From IMG/VR virus record IMGVR_UViG_3300036827_000356, positions 1 to 36,560 of that record: a DNA stretch of 36,560 bases. One strand, 5' to 3'. Source of the DNA: a virus. Made by a program: the position numbers and the translations under genes. The notes under the pieces were generated by a model. It saw nothing but the letters and a program-made list of their open reading frames with translations. It was not told where the DNA came from and made no database searches. Position 1 is the stretch's first letter. Each line of letters opens with the position of its first letter. Below, one piece after another: positions 20,704-29,338 of this stretch.

Positions 20704-20742
20704 GTTACAAACCGCGTGCCCTCGGTTACACCCCGTGTAACC
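20704..20742. promoter_or_regulatory. Palindromic operator candidate upstream of the HTH gene
   Basis: GGTTACAC-CCC-GTGTAACC (20724-20742) has perfect 8-bp arms. A further GTTACA half-site occurs at 20704-20709. The location just upstream of an autoregulated-type HTH gene suits a repressor or activator site. Confidence 0.5.
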
Positions 20743-20821
20743 TCAAAAACAAATCGCGAAGGTTTCCCTTCGCGTTCTCAGTCCAATTCCACTCCCCGCC
20801 TCAGCCCTGGTCTTCAGCCCA

Positions 20822-21874
20822 TTATCCCATCCACCTCACGCCCTCCGGCGGCTCGTAAACAAACCGTCCGGCGAGCCCCGCCCGCAATCGCAAATCCCTG
20901 CCTCGCCCCCAGCGCCCGGAAGGCCGCCACAGATATCGCTCCAAATGCTCACCAAACGCCCGCAACACTTCATCCGGAGCGCCCTCTCCATCGCGCGCCG
21001 CCCCCAGCCGGCCGAGCAAACGCCGGATGGCCTGCCGAATCGCCCGCACTTGCCTCTGTTCATTCCCCTCCGTTCCGCGCAAATGTTTGCGAGCCCAGGC
21101 GAGAATTTCCTCCAACTCATCCCTCGCTTCCTGGCGCTCAGCTTCGCTCGTATTGGCATCATCAATTACGCCCTGGCATTTCCTCCTGGCATTCGCCATG
21201 TGTTGCGCGGTCTCCCGGTCATCGCTGGCGATGTTCCGCTGCTCAACCACCGCGTCGCCGAACGCTAGGTTTGCCAGCTCCGATGCATGCAATGACCTAC
21301 CGGACCGGGCTACCAGCACCGCCACGTACGCCAGCCCTTTCGAATCCGACAAAAACCGCTCGACCCCATCGAAAACCAGCCGCCAGTCACCAAATTCCTT
21401 CCGCAACCCGTACGCGTGAGCCATCGGCGCGCCGCCTTCAGAACTGCGCACCTTCTCTGGCGGCCACCCGCCAGCACTAGGCGGCAGCCCGCCCGGGCAC
21501 GGTGGCTGGCCGCTGGTTTTCTTCCCCGATTCCTGCCCCTTAGAATAACCAGGAGGCTTCGCTGCCACCCCACAATCAACCCCGTCGAACTCGTTCCCGT
21601 CTCCGACCCCAATCCCAACGCCGGCTGCGACCAACAACGTCGCCGTGAGCTTCAGTGCCATCCAAATCGCTGGCCGCGCCTTCGATTTCACCGCCGACGC
21701 GCCCGGGTCCTGCAAAAACGATTGAATCGCCTCTTTTTCCGCCTCACTCACGCCTGCCGCGCCGAAGCCAGGCGAAGTCGGGCTCGTCGCGCCGTAGCCA
21801 AGCGAAGGTCGATCCGCCGGACATCCTTGCCCGGCGCCTTCTGGGTCCCCGTCTGCATCACTAACTCCTTCCAT
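20822..21874 (-). CDS. Large helical protein with a winged-helix-like segment, unknown function
   Basis: As called, 350 aa. A hydrophobic segment at about 72-90 (MALKLTATLLVAAGVGIGVG) is followed by a Pro/Gly-rich linker, then YGLRKEFGDWRLVFDGVERFLSDSKGLAYVAVLVARSGRSLHASELANLAFG. That segment resembles a winged-helix unit also seen at the N-terminus of large LuxR/AAA regulators (…W.v.f.g....l.dskGl.yla.Ll..pgr..h...L). A long charged helix and a basic C-terminus follow. The first 45 residues overlap degenerate repeats (SLGYGATSPTSPGFGAAG), and a different frame from ATG 21861 has a better ribosome site (GAAGGAG), so the true N-terminus is uncertain. Confidence 0.5.
   Translation of the reverse strand: MEGVSDADGDPEGAGQGCPADRPSLGYGATSPTSPGFGAAGVSEAEKEAIQSFLQDPGASAVKSKARPAIWMALKLTATLLVAAGVGIGVGDGNEFDGVDCGVAAKPPGYSKGQESGKKTSGQPPCPGGLPPSAGGWPPEKVRSSEGGAPMAHAYGLRKEFGDWRLVFDGVERFLSDSKGLAYVAVLVARSGRSLHASELANLAFGDAVVEQRNIASDDRETAQHMANARRKCQGVIDDANTSEAERQEARDELEEILAWARKHLRGTEGNEQRQVRAIRQAIRRLLGRLGAARDGEGAPDEVLRAFGEHLERYLWRPSGRWGRGRDLRLRAGLAGRFVYEPPEGVRWMG
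21487..21509 (+). repeat. Diverged mini-hairpin element in 350-aa gene
   Basis: GCCC-GCCC-GGGC, AC, GGTGGC, then a degenerate second half (TGGCCGCTGG). Encodes part of the Pro/Gly-rich linker. Confidence 0.4.
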
Positions 21875-21935
21875 GCTTACTAACTTGTCCCTCCTTCCAG
21901 GCCGCTATCCGCCGGCCGCCACAACCGGCGAAAAC

Positions 21936-22166
21936 TTACTCGCGTGGCGCCAACCGTTTCCACGGACACCGTAAACCCAATCGGATCCGGAACGCCGTGG
22001 TCAACCGAAGGTCAATCTCGCCCGCTTCAATTTTTTGCAAATTCCTGGTAGCGATCTCCGATCGCTCCGCCAGTTCCTCCTGTGTCATGCCCCTGCGCAA
22101 ACGCTCTCGGCGTACGTTCACGCCAAACTCCTTTATCCTCGTCCATTCTTTTTTCCTATGAGGCAC
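21936..22166 (-). CDS. XRE-family repressor-like HTH protein
   Basis: A 76-aa protein, essentially one Cro/C1-type HTH: FGVNVRRERLRRGMTQEELAERSEIATRNLQKIEAGEIDLRLTTAFRIRLGL. There is no oligomerisation or cleavage domain, so it is Cro-like in size. A GTG start is used; GGGG precedes it. It marks the right end of the phage-like block and faces away from the restriction gene, with a palindromic operator candidate at 22201 between them. Likely the lysogeny or element-control switch. Confidence 0.78.
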   Translation of the reverse strand: MPHRKKEWTRIKEFGVNVRRERLRRGMTQEELAERSEIATRNLQKIEAGEIDLRLTTAFRIRLGLRCPWKRLAPRE

Positions 22167-22200
22167 CCCATATTAGATCCAGCACCCCCGAAGCTTGTGA

Positions 22201-22216
22201 ACGATACACGTATCGT
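22201..22216. promoter_or_regulatory. Operator-like palindrome between XRE and restriction-nuclease genes
   Basis: ACGATAC-AC-GTATCGT, perfect 7-bp arms with a 2-bp centre, 35 bp upstream of the XRE start. Arm length and position fit a site for an XRE dimer controlling the divergent region. Confidence 0.55.
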
Positions 22217-22396
22217 GAAACGCTTTCTCACTTGCCCTAACTTCGGGTCTCAGGTTTCACCATTTTCATCGGCACGATGCAACTGCGGTGGCGCATACGC
22301 TTTTGGCTCCATCAGAGAACCCACAAGTTTATCTCCGGCTGACTCCCACCAAATCGCCGCTTGAAATCCTGGGCTGGTTTGCCAACCTCCGCACGT

Positions 22397-23281
22397 ATGC
22401 CCCCTGAGGATACTGAACCAACCCCAGATGAAGGCTCAGGCGAGCTCTTCCTAAACGACGCGTCAGGTGGCTACGGAAATCAACGAGACTACATTTCCAA
22501 GGTCTTGCCTGCAGCCAACGCTCGTCAGAAGGAAATTGAGCAAGAACTCCGGTCTGCTTTTTCCTCCTATATCGAGAGTCGCGAAACCGATGTGGTGATT
22601 TTCGAGCGAATGCCGGTTACCGACCTGGCTAAAGCCATACAAGAGCATCCCCTCATCCTGAAATCGCTCTTAGCCGCCTGCAATCTCGCTGGCCGCGCCC
22701 TCAAACGAGACCTAAAAATCGACAACATCGACACTTACGAACCTCGCTTAACAGAAGCCCAGGCGAACGCGGTCGCCGGCTACCTTGTCTCCTTTTTGCC
22801 GCAATCTATCGAGGTTCCCAGCCTCAGCCGGATTGACAGGATTTCATTCATCGACAAAGAAATTCGGAAGGATAAGGGCCGCTGGGAAAAACTGGTGTGC
22901 GACGCACTGAACAAATTCGGAAAAACAGCTTTCAAGAAGCGCAAGTTTGAAGCAGGTGGCCAAGCATTTGAGCTGGACGCCGCTACGCCAGCAAGGGGCA
23001 ATGTGCAAGTCGGTATCGACGTCAAACGCATAGAAGCCCGCCAGGATATCCACAAGCGATGCGATGAGATTGTGAATAAGGCAGCTAAGCTTAAGAGCGT
23101 GTTTCGGAGCGCAAGATTTGGCGCTGTCATTTATTACCCCTTCACCCAGGACCACGCGAATGTATTGAGCCGTCTTGATTCACCGAACGTTGACGCGGTT
23201 GTGTTCGCCTCCAGTTCGGCTGAAACGATTGAAAATGCCGTTCGGCTTCTGCTCGCGAAAGTCGAAGGCAATAAACTCTGA
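22397..23281 (+). CDS. Putative restriction endonuclease (PD-(D/E)XK type)
   Basis: About 294 aa from ATG 22397 (the frame opens at a TTG at 22361). The N-terminal two thirds are helical. The nuclease centre is FELDAATPARGNVQVGIDVKRIEARQDIHKRCDEIVNKAAKL, where ELD and DVK give the D...(D/E)xK arrangement and the following helix resembles many type II enzymes. FGAVIYYPF and VDAVVFASSSAETIENAVRLLLAK complete an alpha/beta fold. It converges on the HEPN gene, 14 bp from its stop, and lies across from a TSPPY methyltransferase in the same block, so a restriction-modification pair is likely. Recognition site unknown. Confidence 0.65.
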   Translation: MPPEDTEPTPDEGSGELFLNDASGGYGNQRDYISKVLPAANARQKEIEQELRSAFSSYIESRETDVVIFERMPVTDLAKAIQEHPLILKSLLAACNLAGRALKRDLKIDNIDTYEPRLTEAQANAVAGYLVSFLPQSIEVPSLSRIDRISFIDKEIRKDKGRWEKLVCDALNKFGKTAFKKRKFEAGGQAFELDAATPARGNVQVGIDVKRIEARQDIHKRCDEIVNKAAKLKSVFRSARFGAVIYYPFTQDHANVLSRLDSPNVDAVVFASSSAETIENAVRLLLAKVEGNKL

Positions 23282-23295
23282 CCTCTTTACACCAA

Positions 23296-24141
23296 TCAGA
23301 GCCCAGCGAGTCGTCGTAGACCCTTCCAGATGGAGTCGATCCAAGCACGGGGGCCCCCCGCCGACCGTGTGACCGTTGTGGGGGCGCTTGTTCCAACCGA
23401 CGGCGCTGGCGTAGCGGAGGCTGGGCCAGGCACCAGCACAGCCAACGAACGATTAAATTCGGGGCTTACTAGATGGTCCTCAAGGGTGTAGACGATGCCG
23501 CGCCCCAATGAAGAGAGGAAACCGGCATAGCCGCGGATGTCGCTCGGGGTGGGGATGGTCGTGGCTCTTCCTGTGTGCGCGCACTCGTTTCGAACAGCGA
23601 CAAAGCTGTCGAGCTGCGTTTGCATTGTGACGGTAGTCAAGCCAGTCTTAACCGAGAGCTTCGCCCAAGGCTTATCCATGCCTAGGGCGCCCAGCAGACC
23701 ACCAATCACCCCGAAGCTTGGGTTTGACTCAGTGTCCGCGAAGGCCTCCCAGAGGAGGTCGTAAGGCACGCTGCTTACGGAAGCCAGGCGGCGAGCGATA
23801 TCATCTGGGGAAGCACTGACCCAGGAAGCTTTGCCTCTGTTATTTTGCTTCGCGGCCAAGACGGCCCCGCCCTTCCCATAATGTGCCTTTTGAATGGATG
23901 TCGGCAAGGCGTTAAATGGTATCCGAAGAGCGGAGACGTCCGCGATAAATGCCTCAGCCATATCTTTCAGAAAAGCTTCGAAAAAGCCGCTGAGGATGGC
24001 GGCGCAGGCGCATTGCATGACTCCGTGGCGTTCCCGTATGGAGCGCTTAGCAAGCGCCGCTGACGCGTTTGCGTCGATGTCGAGAGTGATGCTCCTAACT
24101 CTGACCAGCGCAACTTGAAAATTACGCAGAGCTTTGCGCAA
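23296..24141 (-). CDS. HEPN-domain RNase-like protein (MAE_28990/MAE_18760 type)
   Basis: A 281-aa protein. The N-terminal helices (MRKALRNFQVALVRVRSITLDIDANASAALAKRSIRERHGVMQCACAAILSGFFEAFLKDMAEAFI) and the late RNECAH motif (Rx4H) match RiboL-PSP/MAE-type HEPN proteins, which act as toxin-like RNases in defence loci. This family is commonly encoded directly after a DUF262 gene, as here (16-bp gap). The C-terminal 50 residues are Pro/Ser/Thr-rich and end in a basic helix. The HEPN fold call rests on the motif and neighbour together. Confidence 0.72.
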   Translation of the reverse strand: MRKALRNFQVALVRVRSITLDIDANASAALAKRSIRERHGVMQCACAAILSGFFEAFLKDMAEAFIADVSALRIPFNALPTSIQKAHYGKGGAVLAAKQNNRGKASWVSASPDDIARRLASVSSVPYDLLWEAFADTESNPSFGVIGGLLGALGMDKPWAKLSVKTGLTTVTMQTQLDSFVAVRNECAHTGRATTIPTPSDIRGYAGFLSSLGRGIVYTLEDHLVSPEFNRSLAVLVPGPASATPAPSVGTSAPTTVTRSAGGPRAWIDSIWKGLRRLAGL

Positions 24142-24157
24142 CTTGGCCCCCTAGCTG

Positions 24158-25285
24158 CTAGGCGAGAGCGGTTACGGGTGCGACCCCGCGCACAACAGCC
24201 TTGGCCATCTCTATCCTGGTTCGGATCGCCCCCTTCCCATTTGTCCCACTGCTGATAGCCTTTTCAAACACCTCCTGCTGGATCAACCCGTTGAGCTCAG
24301 TTTTTAAAGATTCTGCCAATGTGGAATCCACATGTTCAGGGTTGAGCAGGCACAAGGAGTTCATCATGGCGTCTGACAGGGGGGCAGATTTCGGCCCACC
24401 TCCCCGCTGGAAGGCCTTGCTTCCGAAAACTCTCCAGCAAACTTCGACCGCTCGTTTGAACGTCGCTTCATCGCGCGCCTCCAGTGCGGCATCTTTCGCG
24501 TAAGCATGATTCCTCAGGCCCATATAAGAGCTCAGGTGATCCTTGAACTTGAGTTCCATCCTCTCAGGCTCTGACAGGGCGAAAAATCTGAGGACAAGTT
24601 CAACGTCTCTCATGGTTCGGTAGGTAAGGTTGGCCTCTCGATCAGTGTCATCGGCTGGTATACCCCAAACCTCGCGGAAACGACGGTCGTCTGAGAGTCT
24701 GTGAAGCAGCGTGTTGAACTTACCCTGGTAGACCGCGTTGCGGATCTCCATCTCGTTAGCGACGACCCCGCCTGTGTTTAGCCGGTCGAAAACGTCATAT
24801 TTCACCTCAGGGGAGGACTCCTTCAGAATAACCACTGCTGGGACGAACCTACGGGTAATGGCCCTATCGAGGCGCTTCTTCTCCAGGTCGGCGAACCGTA
24901 GGCCGTTAAGCTCTTCCCAAACCTTCAGGTCCTTGAGTGAATAAATATTCTTCAGAAAATCGTTCACAGCCGTGAGGCGTTGCCGACCGTCTAGCACGAC
25001 ATAATTGCCGTAATCGTCCTCGCCGAGGAAAACGGGCGGAATTGGCACGTTCATGATGATCGACTCTATGAAGCGGGACTGCTTCTCTACTGACCACCTG
25101 TCCCGTCGCTGAAAATCGGGGCTCAGGTTGATCTGCTTTTCAATCATCCCCGGTAGGGTCGAGATGGGCAGCTCAATTTTTTGAGAGATTATCTGCCGCA
25201 TCTGCTCGCGGTACTTTTCCTCGAGCGGAACTTGTTGGTCCTGCTGTGACTCCTCTCCTAATTCGATATTTTGTTCCTCTGGCAT
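24158..25285 (-). CDS. DUF262 / GmrS-like NTPase-ParB-fold protein
   Basis: A 375-aa protein with the DUF262 signature: LPISTLPGMIEKQINLSPDFQRRDRWSVEKQSRFIESIIMNVPIPPVFLGED, then VLDGRQRLTAVNDFL (DGxQR, D99-R103), VFDRLNTGG, and MEIRNAVYQGKFNTLLHRLSDDRRFREVWG. In GmrSD and related anti-phage systems this ParB-like domain uses nucleotide to control a nuclease partner. The partner here would be the HEPN protein encoded downstream. It follows the methyltransferase gene by 21 bp, so the three form one operon. Recognition of the family is firm. Confidence 0.85.
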   Translation of the reverse strand: MPEEQNIELGEESQQDQQVPLEEKYREQMRQIISQKIELPISTLPGMIEKQINLSPDFQRRDRWSVEKQSRFIESIIMNVPIPPVFLGEDDYGNYVVLDGRQRLTAVNDFLKNIYSLKDLKVWEELNGLRFADLEKKRLDRAITRRFVPAVVILKESSPEVKYDVFDRLNTGGVVANEMEIRNAVYQGKFNTLLHRLSDDRRFREVWGIPADDTDREANLTYRTMRDVELVLRFFALSEPERMELKFKDHLSSYMGLRNHAYAKDAALEARDEATFKRAVEVCWRVFGSKAFQRGGGPKSAPLSDAMMNSLCLLNPEHVDSTLAESLKTELNGLIQQEVFEKAISSGTNGKGAIRTRIEMAKAVVRGVAPVTALA

Positions 25286-25306
25286 AGGGAGAATTCGCTG
25301 GTGGTG

Positions 25307-26326
25307 CTATTCGCGTCCCCGGGCAGCGCTGGTTCTCATCGCATGTTTGCTACGTTTTTGAGACGGCGCTGCTTTGCAGCCGACTGGGGTTTCTTGCAGG
25401 GTCAGGGTAGCGCTGGCTTGTGGCGATACGGTCACCGGAGAGTGGAGCTGGATCTGCAACTCCGCGTGACTGAAGAGGGAGGTGTTTTCGTTCATCAGGC
25501 GCGAAGCCGCCATGCGGCAGTATTCGGTGTCGAGTTCGATGCCTATGCTGTTCCTACGCGTTTTGAGGGCGGCTAGCATTGTGGTCCCGGTCCCGCAAAA
25601 AGGATCCACGACTGTATCGCCAACGAAGGAGAACATCTGCACCAGACGCGATGCCAACTCGAGGGGAAAAGGGGCCGGGTGTTCCTTGGTCGAAGCCCCT
25701 GTCAGATTCCAGAATTGTTGGAACCAGCGGTCGAACTTGTCCTTGGGAATCATGCTTAGCTTGCGCTGCGCTTCCGTGGGCTTGCGGTACCCGCCGGGCT
25801 TTCGCTGCATGAGTATGTATTCAATGTCGTTCTTGATGATGGCGTTTGGTTCGTAGGGTTTGCCGAGAAATTTTGAACCGTTAGAAACCTCGTACGAAGC
25901 ATTCGAGATTTTGTGCCAGATTATGGGGTTTAGATTGTCGAAGCCAAGGCGGCGGCAGATGACGCAAATATCGGCGTGCAGGGGGACAACCGTGTGCCGA
26001 CCAGCGTTTTCGCGGCGGGATAGGCAAACGTCCCCCACTACGCAAACGAGCCGACCACCCGGAACGAGGACGCGAAATACTTCCCGCCAGGTTTTTTCAA
26101 GTTCCTTTATGAATTGCTCATAATCAACTACGTGGCCGAGTTGGCCCTCAGTGTCATTGTAGCGCTTGAGCGTCCAGTATGGGGGCGAGGTAATTATAAG
26201 GTGAACGGATTCGTCCGCGATGAATGAGAGATTGCGGGCGTCACCTTGAACGAGGCGGTGGACCGTGGGGAAATCCTCTGGAAGACCAGTGCCATTTTGG
26301 GACTGGGCTGACGTGGGGTACTTCAT
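25307..26326 (-). CDS. Site-specific DNA methyltransferase (TSPPY, N4-C or N6-A)
   Basis: A 339-aa AdoMet-dependent enzyme of beta-type order: catalytic motif IV TSPPYW near residue 50 comes first, and the AdoMet motif I DPFCGTGTTMLAAL plus SIGIELDTEYCRMAASRL come near the C-terminus. The SPPY form is common in N4-cytosine methylases but also occurs in N6-adenine enzymes. First gene of an operon with DUF262 and HEPN; the opposite-strand nuclease at 22397 is a plausible cognate restriction enzyme. The low-complexity C-terminal 40 residues (SQKRSKHAMRTSAARGRE) lie outside the fold. Confidence 0.88.
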   Translation of the reverse strand: MKYPTSAQSQNGTGLPEDFPTVHRLVQGDARNLSFIADESVHLIITSPPYWTLKRYNDTEGQLGHVVDYEQFIKELEKTWREVFRVLVPGGRLVCVVGDVCLSRRENAGRHTVVPLHADICVICRRLGFDNLNPIIWHKISNASYEVSNGSKFLGKPYEPNAIIKNDIEYILMQRKPGGYRKPTEAQRKLSMIPKDKFDRWFQQFWNLTGASTKEHPAPFPLELASRLVQMFSFVGDTVVDPFCGTGTTMLAALKTRRNSIGIELDTEYCRMAASRLMNENTSLFSHAELQIQLHSPVTVSPQASATLTLQETPVGCKAAPSQKRSKHAMRTSAARGRE

Positions 26327-26430
26327 AGCTCGTGCATATGCCCTGAATCGTTTTCCGGAGCTCGGTTGTTTTTGGAGTTCCTTCGCTCGGCCACAGAACG
26401 CTGAACATTATGTCTCGTGGTTACAGCAGG

Positions 26431-27513
26431 TCAATGAGGTTCAAGCACCGCCCAGAAATCATACTCCTCCAGGGCGCCCTTGGCCGTCACGAACGAGTCC
26501 GCCTGACGCCGCCCCGCGGAAGCCGAACCGGCGCGTCGGCAAGTCTGCAACCGCCAGCTTGTCCCCCTCAGCGAATTGCCAATCATTTCCCGCGCATCAA
26601 CCTTCCGGTCATTGATGGCCCCGAACCGCACCACCATCCGGCACCCCCGCTTCGCGACATTCGCACAGTTTCTCCACACCGTGCGCAGGCCATCGGTAAA
26701 GTCCTCCTCACTCGAGTGCGGCAACTGCCCCTCAGCAGAGTAGTCAACCCGCGACGATCCACCCACGAACCATCGCCGCAGCCACTGGTCCGGGACGTAT
26801 GTCCGCATCCCATAATACGGCGGCGACGTTATAATCCAACCGACCTCTTTCTCGAAATCACCGAAACTCTGGGCATCCTGGCTGTCACCCTCAACCACTT
26901 GGCCATCCGCAACAGTCTCCTCCTCTCCGAAATACCGTTCGCCTCGGCGCAGTATCAAATCAACCACGTCCACCGCCGGCGGCATCATGTTTCGCTCTTT
27001 CCAGAACCTCACCGAGTAGGCCGGCTTCGGCGCGTAAGTCCGCGGACACTGATTTGAGAAGTACGAAGGCCTCGACTTCATCAACGGCCCGTGCAGTCCG
27101 CCAAGGATCACCGCACGCAGGGCCTTGCGGCTGTCCGATCGGCAATTATTCAGCAGCCCCTCGCGCAGTCGGCACAACTGCCCAAGCACCTCTTCGCGGA
27201 AAGCCAGTTCCCAAAATTCGCCCCCAGGTACATCGGCCGCCTCCGGCCACTGCTCCAATATCAGCCTGGCCGCCGCGACCACCCGCCCTGGTGTCGTGTT
27301 CGCCAGCTTCGCTTGCGAAATCGCCGTCGCTACTGGATTAGCATCCACGCCGTACGCCGTCATGCCCAGCAGGCGGCTCGCGTACAATGTCGTTCCTCTT
27401 CCCGCAAACGGGTCCAGGACGGCATCGCCCTTTTCCCCGTGCCGCTTCAGCAGCGCATGCGGGAACCTCAAAGGAAACATAGTGAAGTAGGGACAGATTC
27501 CGTTTAACAGCAT
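26431..27513 (-). CDS. Second DNA methyltransferase (motif I first)
   Basis: A 360-aa protein with the AdoMet motif DPFAGRGTTLYASRLLGMTAYGVDANPVA at about 33-60 and the catalytic TSPPYYGMRTYVPDQWLRRWFVGG at about 230. The motif order is opposite to that of the enzyme at 25307. The middle (SRPSYFSNQCPRTYAPKPAYSVRFW) is typical of prophage-encoded adenine or cytosine methylases that protect the element's DNA. It sits 6 bp downstream of the 218-aa gene, so the two are co-transcribed and probably belong to the mobile element rather than to the DUF262 operon. Confidence 0.82.
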   Translation of the reverse strand: MLLNGICPYFTMFPLRFPHALLKRHGEKGDAVLDPFAGRGTTLYASRLLGMTAYGVDANPVATAISQAKLANTTPGRVVAAARLILEQWPEAADVPGGEFWELAFREEVLGQLCRLREGLLNNCRSDSRKALRAVILGGLHGPLMKSRPSYFSNQCPRTYAPKPAYSVRFWKERNMMPPAVDVVDLILRRGERYFGEEETVADGQVVEGDSQDAQSFGDFEKEVGWIITSPPYYGMRTYVPDQWLRRWFVGGSSRVDYSAEGQLPHSSEEDFTDGLRTVWRNCANVAKRGCRMVVRFGAINDRKVDAREMIGNSLRGTSWRLQTCRRAGSASAGRRQADSFVTAKGALEEYDFWAVLEPH

Positions 27514-27519
27514 GGTGAA

Positions 27520-28176
27520 TCAGCTATTTCCGGGCTTGGGGCCCTTCTTTACATACAACACCAGAGTGCCGCTCACCTTCGAAGCAGCTTTGAAGCTGTG
27601 CCATCCGGTGTTCTGCGGCCCAAAAACCTTCGTCATGACGTGCGGTACCAGCTCGTAAGCCATACTATCACGCTCGTGGCTGTCCATCCCGACAGGCAGC
27701 ACCTCCAGGCACAACGCCTTTAACGATCCCCAGGCCGCCCCCTCGCCGTCCGCCTTCCCGTGCCACTTGCTTGCCTTGAACGCCGTAACAGCCTTCTCTC
27801 GCAGCGCGGCCAGATGGTCTGCCGGAGCCGCCTCAGCCTGTCCCTCCTCCTCGTGGCCATCCACGTTCCCCACGGCAATGAGCTCCGCTTGCGGCTCCCC
27901 ACTTGGCAGCCCGTCACCGGCGACCCCTGGGCCGGCCGGCGCGGCTGGCTCCAACCCTCCCGTTTCCACCATCACAGGCGAAGGTGTCAGCGCCGGAAAC
28001 ATTTCCCTCAGCTTCTTTGCGAACGTTTCGACCGCGGCCGCCTTGCCATCCTTGTCGAGCGGCTTGTACATCCCCTCAAACGAGAGCGCGCGAAACGCTA
28101 CCGGGTAAGGCTTGCCACCAACTGAACTCCAAAAAACGCCCTGCCCCGGAATCGGTTCGTTCAGAATCGAACTCAA
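27520..28176 (-). CDS. 218-aa protein of unknown function
   Basis: Two globular-looking ends joined by a Pro/Ala/Glu-rich linker. The N-terminus (PGQGVFWSSVGGKPYPVAFRALSFEGMYKPLDKDGKAAAVETFAKKLREMFP) and C-terminus (WGSLKALCLEVLPVGMDSHERDSMAYELVPHVMTKVFGPQNTGWHSFKAASKVSGTLVLYVKK) look conserved in style. The called start is TTG 28176, preceded by no clear ribosome site; a later ATG (MYKPLDKDG) is possible. Directly upstream of the second methyltransferase. No family recognised. Confidence 0.5.
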   Translation of the reverse strand: MSSILNEPIPGQGVFWSSVGGKPYPVAFRALSFEGMYKPLDKDGKAAAVETFAKKLREMFPALTPSPVMVETGGLEPAAPAGPGVAGDGLPSGEPQAELIAVGNVDGHEEEGQAEAAPADHLAALREKAVTAFKASKWHGKADGEGAAWGSLKALCLEVLPVGMDSHERDSMAYELVPHVMTKVFGPQNTGWHSFKAASKVSGTLVLYVKKGPKPGNS

Positions 28177-29084
28177 AAGGTCATTCGAATAATGCGCGTT
28201 CGCTTTCGAAACGCTGTACAGGTCGGCGGAGGAAAGCAGATGAGTCTAGGGGTCAGAACAAAGTTTCTCCACTACTTCGTTTCATCCAATAGTCAGCGCG
28301 ACACCAGGCCTACCGCGCTGCCGTGCGCAGAAAACACGTTCGACCGCAACGCGAAACGCTGTCAAATCGGGGAACTGGGTCAGTCCCGCTTCCGAGCATT
28401 GCCGTCCTCCCAACCCCCGAGGTATAACTGCCGAATGGCACTCCCCAGCTTTGTCTCTCCCATGCTTGCCAGGCTTGTCCGCACCCTCCCCGAGGGCCCC
28501 GACTGGGAGTACGAACTCAAACTCGACGGGTACCGTCTCCAAGCCATTAAGGACGGCGAAAAAGTGCGCCTGCTCTCCCGCCGCGGAAACGACTTCACCC
28601 GGAAATTTGCCAAAATCGCCACCAGCGTTTCCAAAATCAAAGTCAGTTCGGTCATCCTCGACGGCGAGGCTGTCGTGGTCGATAACCAGGGAAAGCCATC
28701 CTTCCAGATGCTCCAAAACCGCGCGCGCCTTCCCTCCGGTTGGTCACTCGCGTACTATGTATTCGACCTCCTCCACCTCAACGGCGCCGACCTCAAAGAC
28801 CGCCCACTCCGTGAGCGACGGGCACCCCTTGAAAAACTCCTGGGCGACTCCGGCGTCCTTTTGTCCCAATCATTGCCAGGCACACTCAGCCAAATTATCC
28901 AGGCCGTGAAAGCCCACGGCCTCGAAGGCGTCGTCGCCAAGCGCCTCGATTCCAAGTACCAGCCCGACCGCCGCGGTGACGACTGGCTCAAGCTCCCATT
29001 AACACCCTCCCAATATTTCGTCATTGGCGCGTACCGTTTGGACGGCAAAAGGCTCGACATCCTTCTGGTTGGCCAGTTCGAACC

Positions 29085-29148
29085 GGCGGGGTCAGTGCGA
29101 CACGTTTTTTCACCGTCGTCTGTGAAAAAACTGCGAACTGACCCCGCC
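29085..29148. repeat. Large palindromic element inserted in frame in ligase gene
   Basis: Outer arms GGCGGGGTCAGT (29085-29096) and ACTGACCCCGCC (29137-29148) are perfect. Inner arms TTTTTTCAC (29105-29113) and GTGAAAAAA (29122-29130) enclose CGTCGTCT. A second copy lies at 29501. The insertion length preserves the frame and adds about 21 residues. Confidence 0.8.
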
Positions 29149-29281
29149 GCCAATCATCCCAAACTCCTGTTCGCGGGCAAAGTCCACCAGGGCCTCAACC
29201 CGGCCAACCGCCGCGCCCTGCTCACCCTGCTCCAGCCCCTCGCCATCAAAAAATGCCCCTTCGCCAACCTGCCTACGGGTT

Positions 29282-29338
29282 CCCCTCGCCCGTCCGACGG
29301 GAGAGGGGTCAGGGGTGAGGGGTCAGGGGTGAGGGGCG
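29282..29338. repeat. GC-rich palindrome plus tandem repeat, frameshifting the ligase
   Basis: CCCCTCGCCCGTC (29282-29294) faces GACGGGAGAGGGG (29296-29308), then GTCAGGGGTGAGGG twice. The same plan (CCCTCTCCC... hairpin then GGGGTGAGGG) is found at 35598 in the portal remnant. Confidence 0.75.

Noticed and set aside
28192-28434. N-terminal 81-residue extension of the ligase frame
   Set aside because: The ligase family starts at MALPSFVSPML; the extension has no similarity and ATG 28435 has GAGG upstream.
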